Assembly: GCA_963708795.1 (NCBI GenBank)
Contig: CAVPUH010000006.1
Location: 1 to 64,000 of the forward strand
Direction: 5' to 3'
Source: DAIQRJ01 sp963708795
GTDB lineage: Bacteria > Actinomycetota > Actinomycetes > Propionibacteriales > DAIQRJ01
Length of the DNA stretch: 64,000 nucleotides
Position 1 is the first letter of the stretch; each line of letters begins with the position of its first letter. The position numbers and the translations under genes are program-made. Positions 25,122 through 33,801 of the stretch are shown here, piece after piece. Below the pieces are notes generated by a model. That model saw nothing but the letters and a program-made list of their open reading frames with translations, did no database searches and had not been told where the DNA came from.

Positions 25122-25912
25122 GACCTCGCCCGCCGCCGGCCGGAGCTGATCCCCACCCCGAGACCCACGACCCCGACGACGATGGCGACCACCGCGAGCA
25201 CGCGCGCCGTCGTGTCAGTGGTCGACGTCGCGTCGGCCGATGCCGCCGGCGGGGTGGTGGCCGCCGCTGTCACGGTGGGCGAGCCGGGAACAGCCGCGGT
25301 TGTCGGCGATGGGGACGCGATCGCCACCGCCGCGACCTCGAATGACGGCGCCGGGTTCTCCGGCTCGCTGCCGTCGGCTTTCGGCTTCTGGTTCCACTCG
25401 ACGACGTCCCCGTTCGAATACGTCTGGGTGGCCGGGAGGACGACGGTGCCGGACTCCGGCAGCGGCCCGACGAGCAGGTCGAACTCCTGGAACTGGCCGG
25501 GCGGGATCGCATCGTCCGCGGCGGCCGTCCAGGTCACGGTGTGTGGAGCCTTGGTCAGCGTGGCGCCGTCGTCGTCGGTCACCGGTGTCGGCAGTTTCGC
25601 CTCCGTCACGGCCACCGTCCATCCGGCCAGGGGCCGGGCAGACACCGTGGCGAACGGCTGGTCACTCGGCAGGGTCACTTCGACCTTCGTCGTGCTGGCG
25701 GTCGCCGACTCGCTGGGCACTCGGAACGTCAGTTGTGCGTACGCGCCCGGCTCCGTGGTCGAGGCGTCCACGTGTACGTGGGCGGATGCGGGGCCGGCGA
25801 GCAGGACCACGGGGGCTGCAGCAAGCGCGGCGACGAGAGCGAGCCGGGCCAGGAGTCGTGGGCGGGGACGGGGTGCGGGCGTCGAGGGTCGCACGGCGGA
25901 CATGACAAACAT
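25118..25912 (-). CDS. YcnI-like (DUF1775) copper-associated membrane-anchored protein
   Basis: Signal peptide (LLARLALVAALAAAPVVLLA) then mature AHVHVDASTTEPGAYAQLTF; the first His after cleavage is the copper-binding residue in this family. Conserved features include VTLPSDQPFATVSARPLAGW and DVVEWNQKPKADGSEPENPA, the tryptophan-containing motif near the end of the domain. A long Ala/Thr/Pro linker and a C-terminal helix follow. ATG 25912 is preferred over 25933 because AGAAGG precedes it at good spacing. YcnI–CopC pairs are a known copper-handling arrangement. Confidence 0.88.
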   Translation of the reverse strand: MFVMSAVRPSTPAPRPRPRLLARLALVAALAAAPVVLLAGPASAHVHVDASTTEPGAYAQLTFRVPSESATASTTKVEVTLPSDQPFATVSARPLAGWTVAVTEAKLPTPVTDDDGATLTKAPHTVTWTAAADDAIPPGQFQEFDLLVGPLPESGTVVLPATQTYSNGDVVEWNQKPKADGSEPENPAPSFEVAAVAIASPSPTTAAVPGSPTVTAAATTPPAASADATSTTDTTARVLAVVAIVVGVVGLGVGISSGRRRARS

Positions 25913-26006
25913 GGGATAGGCCCTTCTGGCCAAATGATCGGTCGGCCGTCGAACCCTGATCGGGGCGACAGCGATGGACGCGTGGCGCGCCCACCGGCCG
26001 GGCCGG

Positions 26007-26691
26007 TCAGCGCGCAGGGCAGACCGGTGGCGCGCGTCCGTCGAATCCGCGTGAACGTCCGTCCGATCGAGCCGGATCAGCCGGGTCCGTCAGGCGTAGG
26101 CGCAGCCCGGTGGGTTGATCGGTGACGCCGAGTCGGTCGGCGAACACGGCGAGCACTGCGATCACCAGCCAGCGCAGGGTGGCGACGAGGTCGAGCAGGG
26201 CACGCTCGCCGGTGCGCAGGGCGACCGCGACCAGCGCCGCAGCGCTTGCGTGGGCGACGAGCATCCCCGGTGAGAGCGGCGTCGTCGACAACGATGTGAT
26301 CAGCGTGCTGACGCTGGTCCCGGATCCTGCTGTCGTTCCCATGGACATCGTGCCGGCGGTTATCGGGTCCGCTCGGCCGCCGGGCATCGTCATGGCGTTG
26401 GCGTCGAGCGTCATCGACAGGGTGAAGAACGCATGCAGGCCGAGCTGGGCGGCGGCCGTCGCAGCGAGCACGACGGCGAGCGTGGTGCTCGCGACCGGCC
26501 ATCGGGAAGGTCAGACAACTGACGAGGAGGCCACCGAGCACCACGAGCGCCGGGGCCGGGAGAGCGCCGCCGGCCAGGGCATGGGCGACGGCGGCCAGGG
26601 CGGTCATCGCGAGGGCGAAGATGCCGGCCCGCGGCCAGCGCCAGGACACGTCGACGGCGCGTCGCGTCCGAACCGCGGACTCGTGTGACAC
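26007..26691 (-). CDS. Membrane protein following ycnI–copC cluster, split by a one-base frameshift
   Basis: From GTG 26691 the frame reads WRWPRAGIFALAMTALAAVA, HALAGGALPAPALVVLGGLL and VSCLTFPMA. At about 26500 one extra base shifts it; the second frame continues VASTTLAVVLAATAAAQLGL, then HAFFTLSM and a Met-rich loop (DANAMTMPGG, TMSMGTT), then AHASAAALVAVALRTGERAL and further helices. About five to six helices in all. Its position upstream of ycnI–copC, in the same direction, and the His/Met-rich loop suggest a copper-related role; this is inference. Confidence 0.6.
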
Positions 26692-26821
26692 GGACTTCTC
26701 CTCCCCCCGAGGCTGAAGGCTTCCGCCAACTCTAGAGACGAAGCGGCACGAAGCGGCCGAGCGCCTCCAGTCGTTCGCCGTCGTTCGCGGATCGGATTGT
26801 CGATCGAGCGTCCTGGCCGGC

Positions 26822-27163
26822 CTCGAGTGGGCGTGTCGTCACGGGACACGCCGGGTGGACGTGAGTTCTCGACCAGTCGGGGGCTCCGGGCTCGATGAGG
26901 TGGCCGGCCGGGCCTCGAGTGGGCGCGTCGTCACGGGACACGCCGGGTGGACGTGAGTTCTCGACCAGTCGGGGGCTGAGGGCTCGATGAGGTGGCCGGC
27001 CGGGCCTCGAGTGGGCGCGTCGTCACGGGACACGCCGGGTGGACGTGAGTTTCCGACCAGTCGGGGGCTGCAGGGCTCGATCGGTGGGCGCGGCGGGCCT
27101 CGAGTGGGCGCGTCGTCACGGGACACGCCGGGTGGACGTGAGTTCTCGACCAGTCGGAGGCCC
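26822..27163. repeat. Four tandem copies of a 92-base hairpin repeat
   Basis: Units begin with CTCGAGTGGGCG at 26822, 26914, 27006 and 27099 (steps 92, 92, 93; the last is partial). Each carries TCGTCACGGGACACGCCGGG and GTGAGTTCTCGACCAGTCGG. The first copy has the core palindrome GGCGTGTC/GACACGCC with a seven-base loop; the other three read GGCGCGTC on one arm, leaving one weak pair. The core recurs in opposite orientation at 59.4-59.7 kb. Open frames through the block are repeat artefacts. Bases 26692-26821 before it hold nothing recognised. Confidence 0.88.
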
Positions 27164-27198
27164 GACGTGCCGAAACCCGTTCGCGCCGGCAGCCGGCC

Positions 27199-27759
27199 AT
27201 GCCTACCGTCGCCCTCGTGCACGTGCGCATCGACGACATCAGGCCCGACTCGCCTGCCGCAGCGGCGGTCGAGGCGCTGATCGACGCGTTGGATCAGCGC
27301 GACTGGGTCTCGTTCCATGCGCCGTTCCATCGGTCGGCGCACCTGCTCGCGGCGTACGTGGACGAGTCGGCGGCGGGCACCTCGGGCACAGCGCCGGCCG
27401 GGTTCGTTCAGTTCGTCGTGCAGTCGATCGGACCGGACGCCGGCTGTCCGGCCGTCGTCCTCGATGGGCGAGAGCTCATCGAGGCCAAGGTCAACGCCTT
27501 CGGGGTCGAGCCGGGCGCACGGCGGCAGGGCATCGGCACCGCGCTCCAGCTGGCGGTGATCGAGCGCGCCAGGTCCCTCGGATGTCGGCAGGTGCGCTCG
27601 CACTCGGGTGGCGACCATCCGGCCAACCACCGGGTGAAGCTGCGCCTGGGCTTCGGCGTCCATCCGATCGTGCGGGGCGACGACACGGCCGGCTGCTACT
27701 TCGTGCTTCCGCTGGCCACCGGCGTCGAGCCTGTCGTCCCGGCGGCTGCGGCCACGTAA
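27199..27759 (+). CDS. GNAT family N-acetyltransferase
   Basis: 186 residues from ATG 27199. Motif A is visible as AFGVEPGARRQGIGTALQLA followed by VIERARSLGCRQVRSH, and the motif B region as NHRVKLRLGFGVHPI. The N-terminal half contains FHAPFHRSAHLLAAYVDESA and the strand GFVQFVVQSIG. Substrate unknown. It starts 36 bases past the tandem repeat block. Its last 64 bases overlap the convergent ABC transporter gene, so termination signals of each lie inside the other. Confidence 0.85.
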   Translation: MPTVALVHVRIDDIRPDSPAAAAVEALIDALDQRDWVSFHAPFHRSAHLLAAYVDESAAGTSGTAPAGFVQFVVQSIGPDAGCPAVVLDGRELIEAKVNAFGVEPGARRQGIGTALQLAVIERARSLGCRQVRSHSGGDHPANHRVKLRLGFGVHPIVRGDDTAGCYFVLPLATGVEPVVPAAAAT

Positions 27760-29543
27760 CTCTCGGCCTGCAGCGTGTACATCCGCTGGTATCGCCCCTG
27801 CCGGCGCATCAACGCGTCGTGACTGCCCTGCTCGACGAGTTCGCCGTCGTGCAGCACGAGGATGCGATCGGCTGACCGCACCGTCGAGAACCGGTGCGAG
27901 ATGATCACCACCGTCCGGCCGGCCCGGAGCGACTCGATGGTGGCGAACAGCTCCGCCTCCGCCTCGGCGTCGAGCGAGGCGGTCGGTTCGTCGAGAACGA
28001 TGAACGACGCGTCGCGGAACAGCACGCGCGCGATCGCGACCCGCTGCCACTGGCCGCCGGACAGGTCGACACCGCCGGCCACCTCGACCGCGAGTGGCGT
28101 GTCGTAACCGGCGGACAGCCGTTCGAGGAAGTCCGCGGCACCGGCCGCCCGCGCCGCGGCGGTGATGCGGCTGCGGTCGCCGGCCCGGGACACGTCGCCG
28201 ATGGCGATGTTGTCGGCAGCGCTGAACCAGTAGCGGCCGAAGTCCTGGAACACCGCCCCCACCTCGGTCAGACCACCGTCCTCGGTGAGCTCGGCCAGCG
28301 GCGTGTCATCCCAGCGGATCGAGCCGCACGTGGGTTCGTACAAGCCACACAGCAGTTTCGCGAGAGTGGTCTTGCCGGATCCGTTCCGCCCGACGATCGC
28401 GATCACCTCGCCGGCGTCGATCTCGAAGCTGACGTGGTCGAGTGCATCGGCGTTCGCTGCCGGGTAACGGAACGACACATCGTCGGCGGTCAGCCGGTGG
28501 AACGGAGCGACCTCGACCGAAGCGCTCGGCCGCACGCTGTCGGCTCGTGCTCGAAACGCGAGCAGGTCGTCGATGTAGAGGCTCTGCTCGGTGATGTCGG
28601 CCAGGCTCGTCGTCGTCTGCTGGCCGCGATTCGCCAGGAGCAGGATCGCCGCGCTCGCCGTCGCCGCCGACCCGATGCTCAGGGAGCCGCGGGTGACCAG
28701 GACGAACACGACGGCGAAAACCGCACCGAGCACGAGCGCCCCGATGGCACTGGCGATCGCCGAGCGCCGGACGAACCGTCGTACCAGCGTGCTGATGTCG
28801 TCGATCCGTTCGTCGTAGAGAGCCGACCAACGACCGAGCAGGAAGCCGGCGAGTGAGAAGGCACGCACCTCCGGCGCGGACCGGCGTTCGTTGATCACCC
28901 GTTCGATGTTCTGCCGGGTGCGGTCGTTCGCCGTGTTCCCGAAGCTGAACGAGTACATGTTCTCGCTGTTGCGTCGCCCGACGAGCCAGAGGGGCACGCA
29001 CGCCACCAGCGTGATGACGACGAGCAGCGGATTGACGGTGGCCAGCCCGATGGCGACGCCGAGAACCCCGATGAGGCCGCCGAGCAGCCGTGGCACCGCC
29101 ATGGCGAGCGCCATCGGGGCCATCGAGTTGGTCTTCGCCCGTTGCAGGCGGTCATGGAACTCGGGGGAGTCGAACTCGCTCAACCGGACTGCCGCCGCGA
29201 CCTCGAGAAGGATCTGGTCGTAGTAACGGATCACCCGCTCCACGAGCAGGCGATGCATCCCGGTCGCCGCCGCGCCGGCGAACGAGACGACGGCGCCGAC
29301 GAGCAGCGCAGTGCCGACGAGAATCCACAGCCGCCACGTCCACGTCCCATCCGAGCCGTGCGCGATGAGCTCGTGGAGGAGTTGGTTGCCGATCAAGAGG
29401 AGCACGACCATCCCGAGGCTGGCGATGCCGAAGAGCGCGACCGCCGCGAGGAAGGTCCCTCGCGCCGCAGCGAAGACGACGCCCACGCCCGCTACTCCGG
29501 CCCGGGCCCGCGAGCCGCCGGCTGGTTTCGCTGCGGCACTCAT
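27696..29543 (-). CDS. ABC transporter, fused permease and ATPase (half exporter)
   Basis: 615 residues; six-helix exporter domain (about 1-330) and one ATPase. Walker A GRNGSGKTT (about residue 387), signature LSGGQWQRVAIARVLF (about 490), Walker B FIVLDEPTASLD (about 513) and H-loop ISHRFSTVR are all intact, so a homodimer is expected. The catalytic Glu is present. The start overlaps the ArsR-type gene stop by ATGA, and the two form an operon in which the regulator is first. Substrate unknown; the regulator suggests an inducible export role. Confidence 0.92.
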   Translation of the reverse strand: MSAAAKPAGGSRARAGVAGVGVVFAAARGTFLAAVALFGIASLGMVVLLLIGNQLLHELIAHGSDGTWTWRLWILVGTALLVGAVVSFAGAAATGMHRLLVERVIRYYDQILLEVAAAVRLSEFDSPEFHDRLQRAKTNSMAPMALAMAVPRLLGGLIGVLGVAIGLATVNPLLVVITLVACVPLWLVGRRNSENMYSFSFGNTANDRTRQNIERVINERRSAPEVRAFSLAGFLLGRWSALYDERIDDISTLVRRFVRRSAIASAIGALVLGAVFAVVFVLVTRGSLSIGSAATASAAILLLANRGQQTTTSLADITEQSLYIDDLLAFRARADSVRPSASVEVAPFHRLTADDVSFRYPAANADALDHVSFEIDAGEVIAIVGRNGSGKTTLAKLLCGLYEPTCGSIRWDDTPLAELTEDGGLTEVGAVFQDFGRYWFSAADNIAIGDVSRAGDRSRITAAARAAGAADFLERLSAGYDTPLAVEVAGGVDLSGGQWQRVAIARVLFRDASFIVLDEPTASLDAEAEAELFATIESLRAGRTVVIISHRFSTVRSADRILVLHDGELVEQGSHDALMRRQGRYQRMYTLQAESYVAAAAGTTGSTPVASGSTK

Positions 29544-30131
29544 TCGGTGGTGTCCGTTGCCGCCTCGAACTGCTCGGGATGGCCCGGGACGGGGAATCCC
29601 CAGGCCTGCAGGACGACGTGCGCGGTGTCCGGTCGATCACGCCCGAGCGCGCTGTAGCGGTCGAGGACCTCGGCGAGCTCCTTGCGAGCGGCGAGCAGTT
29701 CGGCCGCGGTGACGTGCATCCCGTAGCCGATGCTGAACGACGCGGCCTGCCAGTCACGCGGATGCGAGTAGGTCTCGGTCGACCACCGTTCGAGTTGCTC
29801 GAAGAAGCTCTGCCGACCGGCCCGTGCCATCGCGTCGGCGCGCGCCCGATCGGCATCGGGCATGTCGATCGTCGACAACGACCCGCTCCACGACTCCGCG
29901 ACCCACGGCTTCTCCCGGCCCGTCCGGTTCTCGGCCGGCTTCACGAACCCGTACTTGGCCAGGATCCGGAGGTGATACGAACAGCTGGCCACGCTCTCAC
30001 CGATTCCGGCACTCACCTGGGTGGCGGTGGCCGGGCGCCTGCTCCTGGACGAACCGCAGGATGCGTATCCGGGTCGGGTGGGCGAGGGCTCGCAGGATCT
30101 GCGGGTCGGCCAGGTCGATCTCGATAGACAT
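29540..30131 (-). CDS. ArsR-type winged-helix regulator, frameshifted; first gene of ABC operon
   Basis: From ATG 30131: MSIEIDLADPQILRALAHPT then RIRILRFVQEQ, the ArsR-family N-terminus. One extra G near 30045 shifts the frame; the second frame gives ATQVSAGIGESVASCSYHLR, ILAKYGFVKPAE (recognition helix and wing) and then an effector or dimerization region of about 120 residues to TGA 29540. Total length is one over a multiple of three. A 16-base palindrome lies just upstream of the start. Probably represses this operon. Confidence 0.82.
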
Positions 30132-30135
30132 GTTG

Positions 30136-30151
30136 AGCAACGTATGTTGCT
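30136..30151. promoter_or_regulatory. Palindromic operator upstream of the ArsR–ABC operon
   Basis: AGCAACGTATGTTGCT is a dyad with arms AGCAAC and GTTGCT around a four-base centre, five bases upstream of the ArsR start on the minus strand. A similar half, ACGTTGCT, occurs in the promoter of the ArsR gene at 45379. Autoregulation is the likely role. Confidence 0.6.
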
Positions 30152-30181
30152 AAAGGTATGTTGTCTAGTGTCGGTTGCCTT

Positions 30182-32329
30182 CTAGACCGAGTGCTCATCC
30201 GGGTTCACCCAGTAGTACGTCTCCGGGTCGTAGGCCGCCGGAACCGGGTGGATCCAGGTGTTGACGTAGCCCTTGAGCGTCAGGTTGTCGCGCCGGGGCA
30301 CGTTGCGGAGGTCGTTGTGCACCACGACGACCCGAGGAGCGTTGGCGACGGTGCCCTGGAAGAACGGCCCGTCCGAGATGTGCACCTTGATGATCTCGAA
30401 GACGAGCGCCTGGCGCTTCACGGCGTCCGGTTCGGCCTTGCTCTTGTCATAGATCGCCCAGAGCTTCTCGATCGGGCCGCCCTTGTCCGGCATGACCCGC
30501 GGAGGGTGTCGCTTGTACGGGTCGAGATCACGCTCGCTGGTGTAGGCCGGGGTTCCCTTCGTGTTGTACATCGACCCCTGCAGCGGCGCCCACCTGCTGA
30601 ACTCCAGCGGCACCAGCCAGGTCGGGTTCAGGAGGTGGTTCGGGCCGTCGCTGGCCTCCCAGTTCGAGTGGGCCATGTACTTGCCCTGCTTCCAGACGTC
30701 GTCGTAGCCCACGGGCGGCACCGGGTTGATGCGGGTGTTGATGCCCACGGCCTTCCAGTCCCGGACGAGCTGCGCGTCCTTCTGCTTGTGCTCGTCGTCG
30801 GCGTTGGCGTGCAGGTCGATCCGCAGGGTCAGCTTCGATCCGTCCTCGAACTCGCGGAACCCGTCACCGTCGGCGTCCTTCAGGCCGAGATCGTCGAGCA
30901 TGGTCTTCGCTTTCTCGACGTCGTAGGTCGTGTAGCTGTCCCGCCACTGCTGGTAGAGCTGCTTGCCCTGATCGGTCGCGAGGTACTCGATCGCCTTCGG
31001 GCTCGCGGTCCCCGTCGTGATCTCGCCCTGGTTGAAGTAGATGGCCGCCAGCGCCTGCTTGCGGTTGAAGGCGATCGACAACGCCTGCCGGAACTTCGCG
31101 TTCTTGATGAGCGCGCGGTACTTCGGGTCGATGTAGTCCTGACAGAGGAAGAGGATCGACCCGGTTCCCGATCCCGAATCCCACAGCAGCACGTCGTAGT
31201 TGCCCTTCTCCTTCGACTTCATGAGCGTGGAGACGTCGGAGAGCCCGATCTGGTTGAAGGCACCGTGGCTGATGTCGACCTTGCCTGCGATGATCTGCAG
31301 CTTCCCGACCTGCGGATCGGCGACGACCGTCATCGTGAGCCGGTCGAGGTAGGGAAGCTGATCACCGTCGGGCGTGACGGCGTAGTAGTACGGATTGCGT
31401 GCCCACAAGAGCGACCGGCCCTCGTTGTACTTCGTCAGCATGAACCCGCTCAGGGTGGGACAGGCCGGGTTGAGCCGGTACGTGCACTTCGCCGGGAACA
31501 GCACGGTGGTCCAGTCCTTGGGCAGGCCCTTCGTGTAGGTCGCGTGGTAGGCCTTCGCGTAGTGGAACGGCACGATCCAACTCGGGCCCGCGCAGCCGAA
31601 TCCGTTGACCCACATCGCGATCCGCTCCGCCGTCAGCGGGGACGGGGAGTCGAAGGCCAGGACGAAGGTCTGCTCGTCCTTGGCCGTCAGCTTGCAGATC
31701 GTGCCCTTCCCGGACTTGCACTCCTCCGGGGCGTCCATCGGGAAGTCCGGGTTGAGGACGAGATCGTTCCACCAGAACTCGACGTCGCGGGTCGTGGCCG
31801 GCTGGCCGTCGGACCACCTCAGTCCCTTGCGCATCGTGAACGTCCACGTCGACGTGTCGGCGTTGGTGGTCCACTTCTCCACCAGGCCCGGACCGAGGTC
31901 GCGTCCGTCGTTGAGGTAGCGCAGCATCGAGTATCCGTAGAACCACTCGGCGTTGCTGTAGTCGGTGTTGCTCGGCACGTTCATCCGCAGGTTGCCGCCG
32001 TACGTGCCCCGGGTGAGCCACTTGTGCGGCACCACGTACGGCGTGCTCGGCAACCGGTCGGCGACCTCGGGCAGATCGCCGGCCTCGACCTGCGACGTGA
32101 GCAATGGGGACTCGTGGAAGGCCGCCGGTGTGGGCAGCGGGTCGCTGGCGGACCCGACCGCCGCGCTCTGCGCACCACCGGCGGCAGCGCCACCGGTTCC
32201 ACTGCCTCCGTCACCGCCGCACCCGGCCAGGATCGTCGACGCCGCAGCCGCACCCAGCCCGAGAAGAAGCTGTCGACGGGTCGGCTCGAGCCGCGTTCGT
32301 GATGTCATCGTGGTTCCGGGCTCAGACAT
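30182..32329 (-). CDS. Extracytoplasmic solute-binding lipoprotein, family 5 (peptide/oligopeptide type)
   Basis: 715 residues from ATG 32329 with ribosome site GAGGGGGAG. The signal is Tat-like and lipoprotein-type: TRRQLLLGLGAAAASTILAG then C (lipobox LAGC), followed by a Gly-rich linker. Family 5 features include LVEKWTTNADTSTWTFTMRK then GLRWSDGQPATTRDVEFWW, and FRQALSIAFNRKQALAAIYF. Large for the family (usually 500-600). No permease or ATPase genes lie beside it, so it must use partners elsewhere. It is divergent from the MFS gene at 32.5 kb. Confidence 0.9.
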   Translation of the reverse strand: MSEPGTTMTSRTRLEPTRRQLLLGLGAAAASTILAGCGGDGGSGTGGAAAGGAQSAAVGSASDPLPTPAAFHESPLLTSQVEAGDLPEVADRLPSTPYVVPHKWLTRGTYGGNLRMNVPSNTDYSNAEWFYGYSMLRYLNDGRDLGPGLVEKWTTNADTSTWTFTMRKGLRWSDGQPATTRDVEFWWNDLVLNPDFPMDAPEECKSGKGTICKLTAKDEQTFVLAFDSPSPLTAERIAMWVNGFGCAGPSWIVPFHYAKAYHATYTKGLPKDWTTVLFPAKCTYRLNPACPTLSGFMLTKYNEGRSLLWARNPYYYAVTPDGDQLPYLDRLTMTVVADPQVGKLQIIAGKVDISHGAFNQIGLSDVSTLMKSKEKGNYDVLLWDSGSGTGSILFLCQDYIDPKYRALIKNAKFRQALSIAFNRKQALAAIYFNQGEITTGTASPKAIEYLATDQGKQLYQQWRDSYTTYDVEKAKTMLDDLGLKDADGDGFREFEDGSKLTLRIDLHANADDEHKQKDAQLVRDWKAVGINTRINPVPPVGYDDVWKQGKYMAHSNWEASDGPNHLLNPTWLVPLEFSRWAPLQGSMYNTKGTPAYTSERDLDPYKRHPPRVMPDKGGPIEKLWAIYDKSKAEPDAVKRQALVFEIIKVHISDGPFFQGTVANAPRVVVVHNDLRNVPRRDNLTLKGYVNTWIHPVPAAYDPETYYWVNPDEHSV

Positions 32330-32501
32330 GTGATGCTCCCCCTCAGTAGGCGCTTGTTCACTGAAGGTAATCGCGATCAGGAGCGGCTCAAAGCGGTGTG
32401 CGGGCCGGTTCCTGTCACCGGATGGTCGCTCCGACCACGGTCGGGGGTGGAGTCCGGTGCACGATGGCCCGCCTGCGCGACGCTCGCTAGCGTGTCCTCT
32501 C

Positions 32502-33782
32502 GTGGCCGACATGCAGCAACCGGCCGGACGCGACGGCCCCGGAGGGTTGCCCGCCGGTCGTGCCGTCGGCGTCTACCAGGTCCTCGTCGGCGTGTCCGGT
32601 GGCCTCTACACCCTGATCTTCACCCTCAACCTGCTCTACCAGGCGACCGTCGTCGGCCTCACGCCGTTCCAACTGGTGCTCGTCGGCACCGTGCTCGAGG
32701 CCGTCGTGTTCATCGCCGAGGTCCCGACCGGCATCGTCGCCGACCTCTACAGCCGGAAGCTCTCGATCGTCATCGGGCTCGTGCTCGTCGGGCTCGGCTT
32801 CGTCCTCGAGGGCAGCGTGCCCACCTTCGCCGCCGTCCTCGCTGCGCAGGTGCTGTGGGGCGTGGGTTTCACCTTCACCAGCGGGGCGGACGCGGCCTGG
32901 ATCACCGACGAGGTCGGCGCCGACCACGTGGCGCCGGTGTTCGTCCGCGGCGCCCAGGTCGAGCAGGTGGCCGCGTTCCTGGCCATCGCAGGAGCCGCCG
33001 CGTTGGGGCTCGTGTGGATCCGGCTGCCGATCATCCTCGGCGGGGTCGGGTTCGTCGTCCTCGCGATCGTGTTGATCCGGGTCATGCCCGAGCACGGGTT
33101 CGCCCCGCACACCACGGACCGCACGACGTTCGGTCAGATGCGGCACCAGTTCACCGAAGGGCTGTCGCTGGCGCGGCGACGTCCGATCGCGCGGCGGCTG
33201 ATCCTCATCAGCCTGGTCGTCGGGTTGTCGAGCGAGGCGTTCGACCGCCTGTGGACGGCTCACCTGCTCAGGTTCGAGTTCCCGGACCTCTTCGGGCACG
33301 GGAGCACCGTGCTCTGGTTCGCCGGGATCGCGATGGTCGGCGCGTTGCTCGGTTTCGTCGTCACCACCGCCCTCGATCGGGTGTCGCCGTCCACCCTGAC
33401 CCGGCACCATCCGGCGCGGCTGCTGGCGGGTCTGGCGGCGGTGCAGGTGCTCGCGGTGGCCGGCTTCGCGGTGGCCGGCGTCTTCGGGCTGGCACTGGCC
33501 GCCCTGTGGATCCGGACCGTGGCCGGGGTGGTCGCGGCTCCGGTCAGCGCCGCCTGGATGAACCGCCAGCTCGAGCCGGGCGTCCGCGCGACGGTGCTCT
33601 CGATGGAGAGTCAGACGAACGCCATCGGTCAGGTGGCCGGCGGCCCGATCCTCGGCTGGGTCGGGAGCGCGGTGTCCATCCGCGCCGCCCTGCTCGCCTC
33701 GGCCGCCGTGCTCTCGCCGGTGGTCGTCCTCTACGCACGGATCAAGGAGGCTCCTGTGGATCCGGTCCCGTCGCCGGACTGA
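32502..33782 (+). CDS. MFS transporter
   Basis: About 426 residues with roughly twelve helices. The loop after helix 2 reads FIAEVPTGIVADLYSRKLSI, a recognised MFS motif A variant. Helices follow in LSIVIGLVLVGLGFVLEGSV, VAAFLAIAGAAALGLVW and FVVLAIVLIRVM; a cytoplasmic loop (PHTTDRTTFGQMRHQ) separates the two halves; WMNRQLEPGVRATVLSMESQ closes the second. The start is GTG 32502 or ATG 32511; no ribosome site separates them. Drug-efflux-type subfamily is likely; substrate unknown. Confidence 0.88.
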   Translation: MADMQQPAGRDGPGGLPAGRAVGVYQVLVGVSGGLYTLIFTLNLLYQATVVGLTPFQLVLVGTVLEAVVFIAEVPTGIVADLYSRKLSIVIGLVLVGLGFVLEGSVPTFAAVLAAQVLWGVGFTFTSGADAAWITDEVGADHVAPVFVRGAQVEQVAAFLAIAGAAALGLVWIRLPIILGGVGFVVLAIVLIRVMPEHGFAPHTTDRTTFGQMRHQFTEGLSLARRRPIARRLILISLVVGLSSEAFDRLWTAHLLRFEFPDLFGHGSTVLWFAGIAMVGALLGFVVTTALDRVSPSTLTRHHPARLLAGLAAVQVLAVAGFAVAGVFGLALAALWIRTVAGVVAAPVSAAWMNRQLEPGVRATVLSMESQTNAIGQVAGGPILGWVGSAVSIRAALLASAAVLSPVVVLYARIKEAPVDPVPSPD

Positions 33783-33801
33783 ACGACCTCGGGCGTGCGC
33801 G

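Noticed and set aside
26822..27163. Possible CRISPR array
   Set aside because: Units are 92 bases of continuous repeat without unique spacers, and no cas genes are present.
26839..28050. 403-residue frame through the repeat block
   Set aside because: Its tandem DWSRTHVHPACPVTTRP units only reflect the DNA repeat, and the rest is antisense to the GNAT and ABC genes.
30158..32302. 714-residue plus-strand frame opposite the binding lipoprotein
   Set aside because: Shadow composition without helices or motifs; the minus strand encodes an intact signal peptide and family 5 protein.
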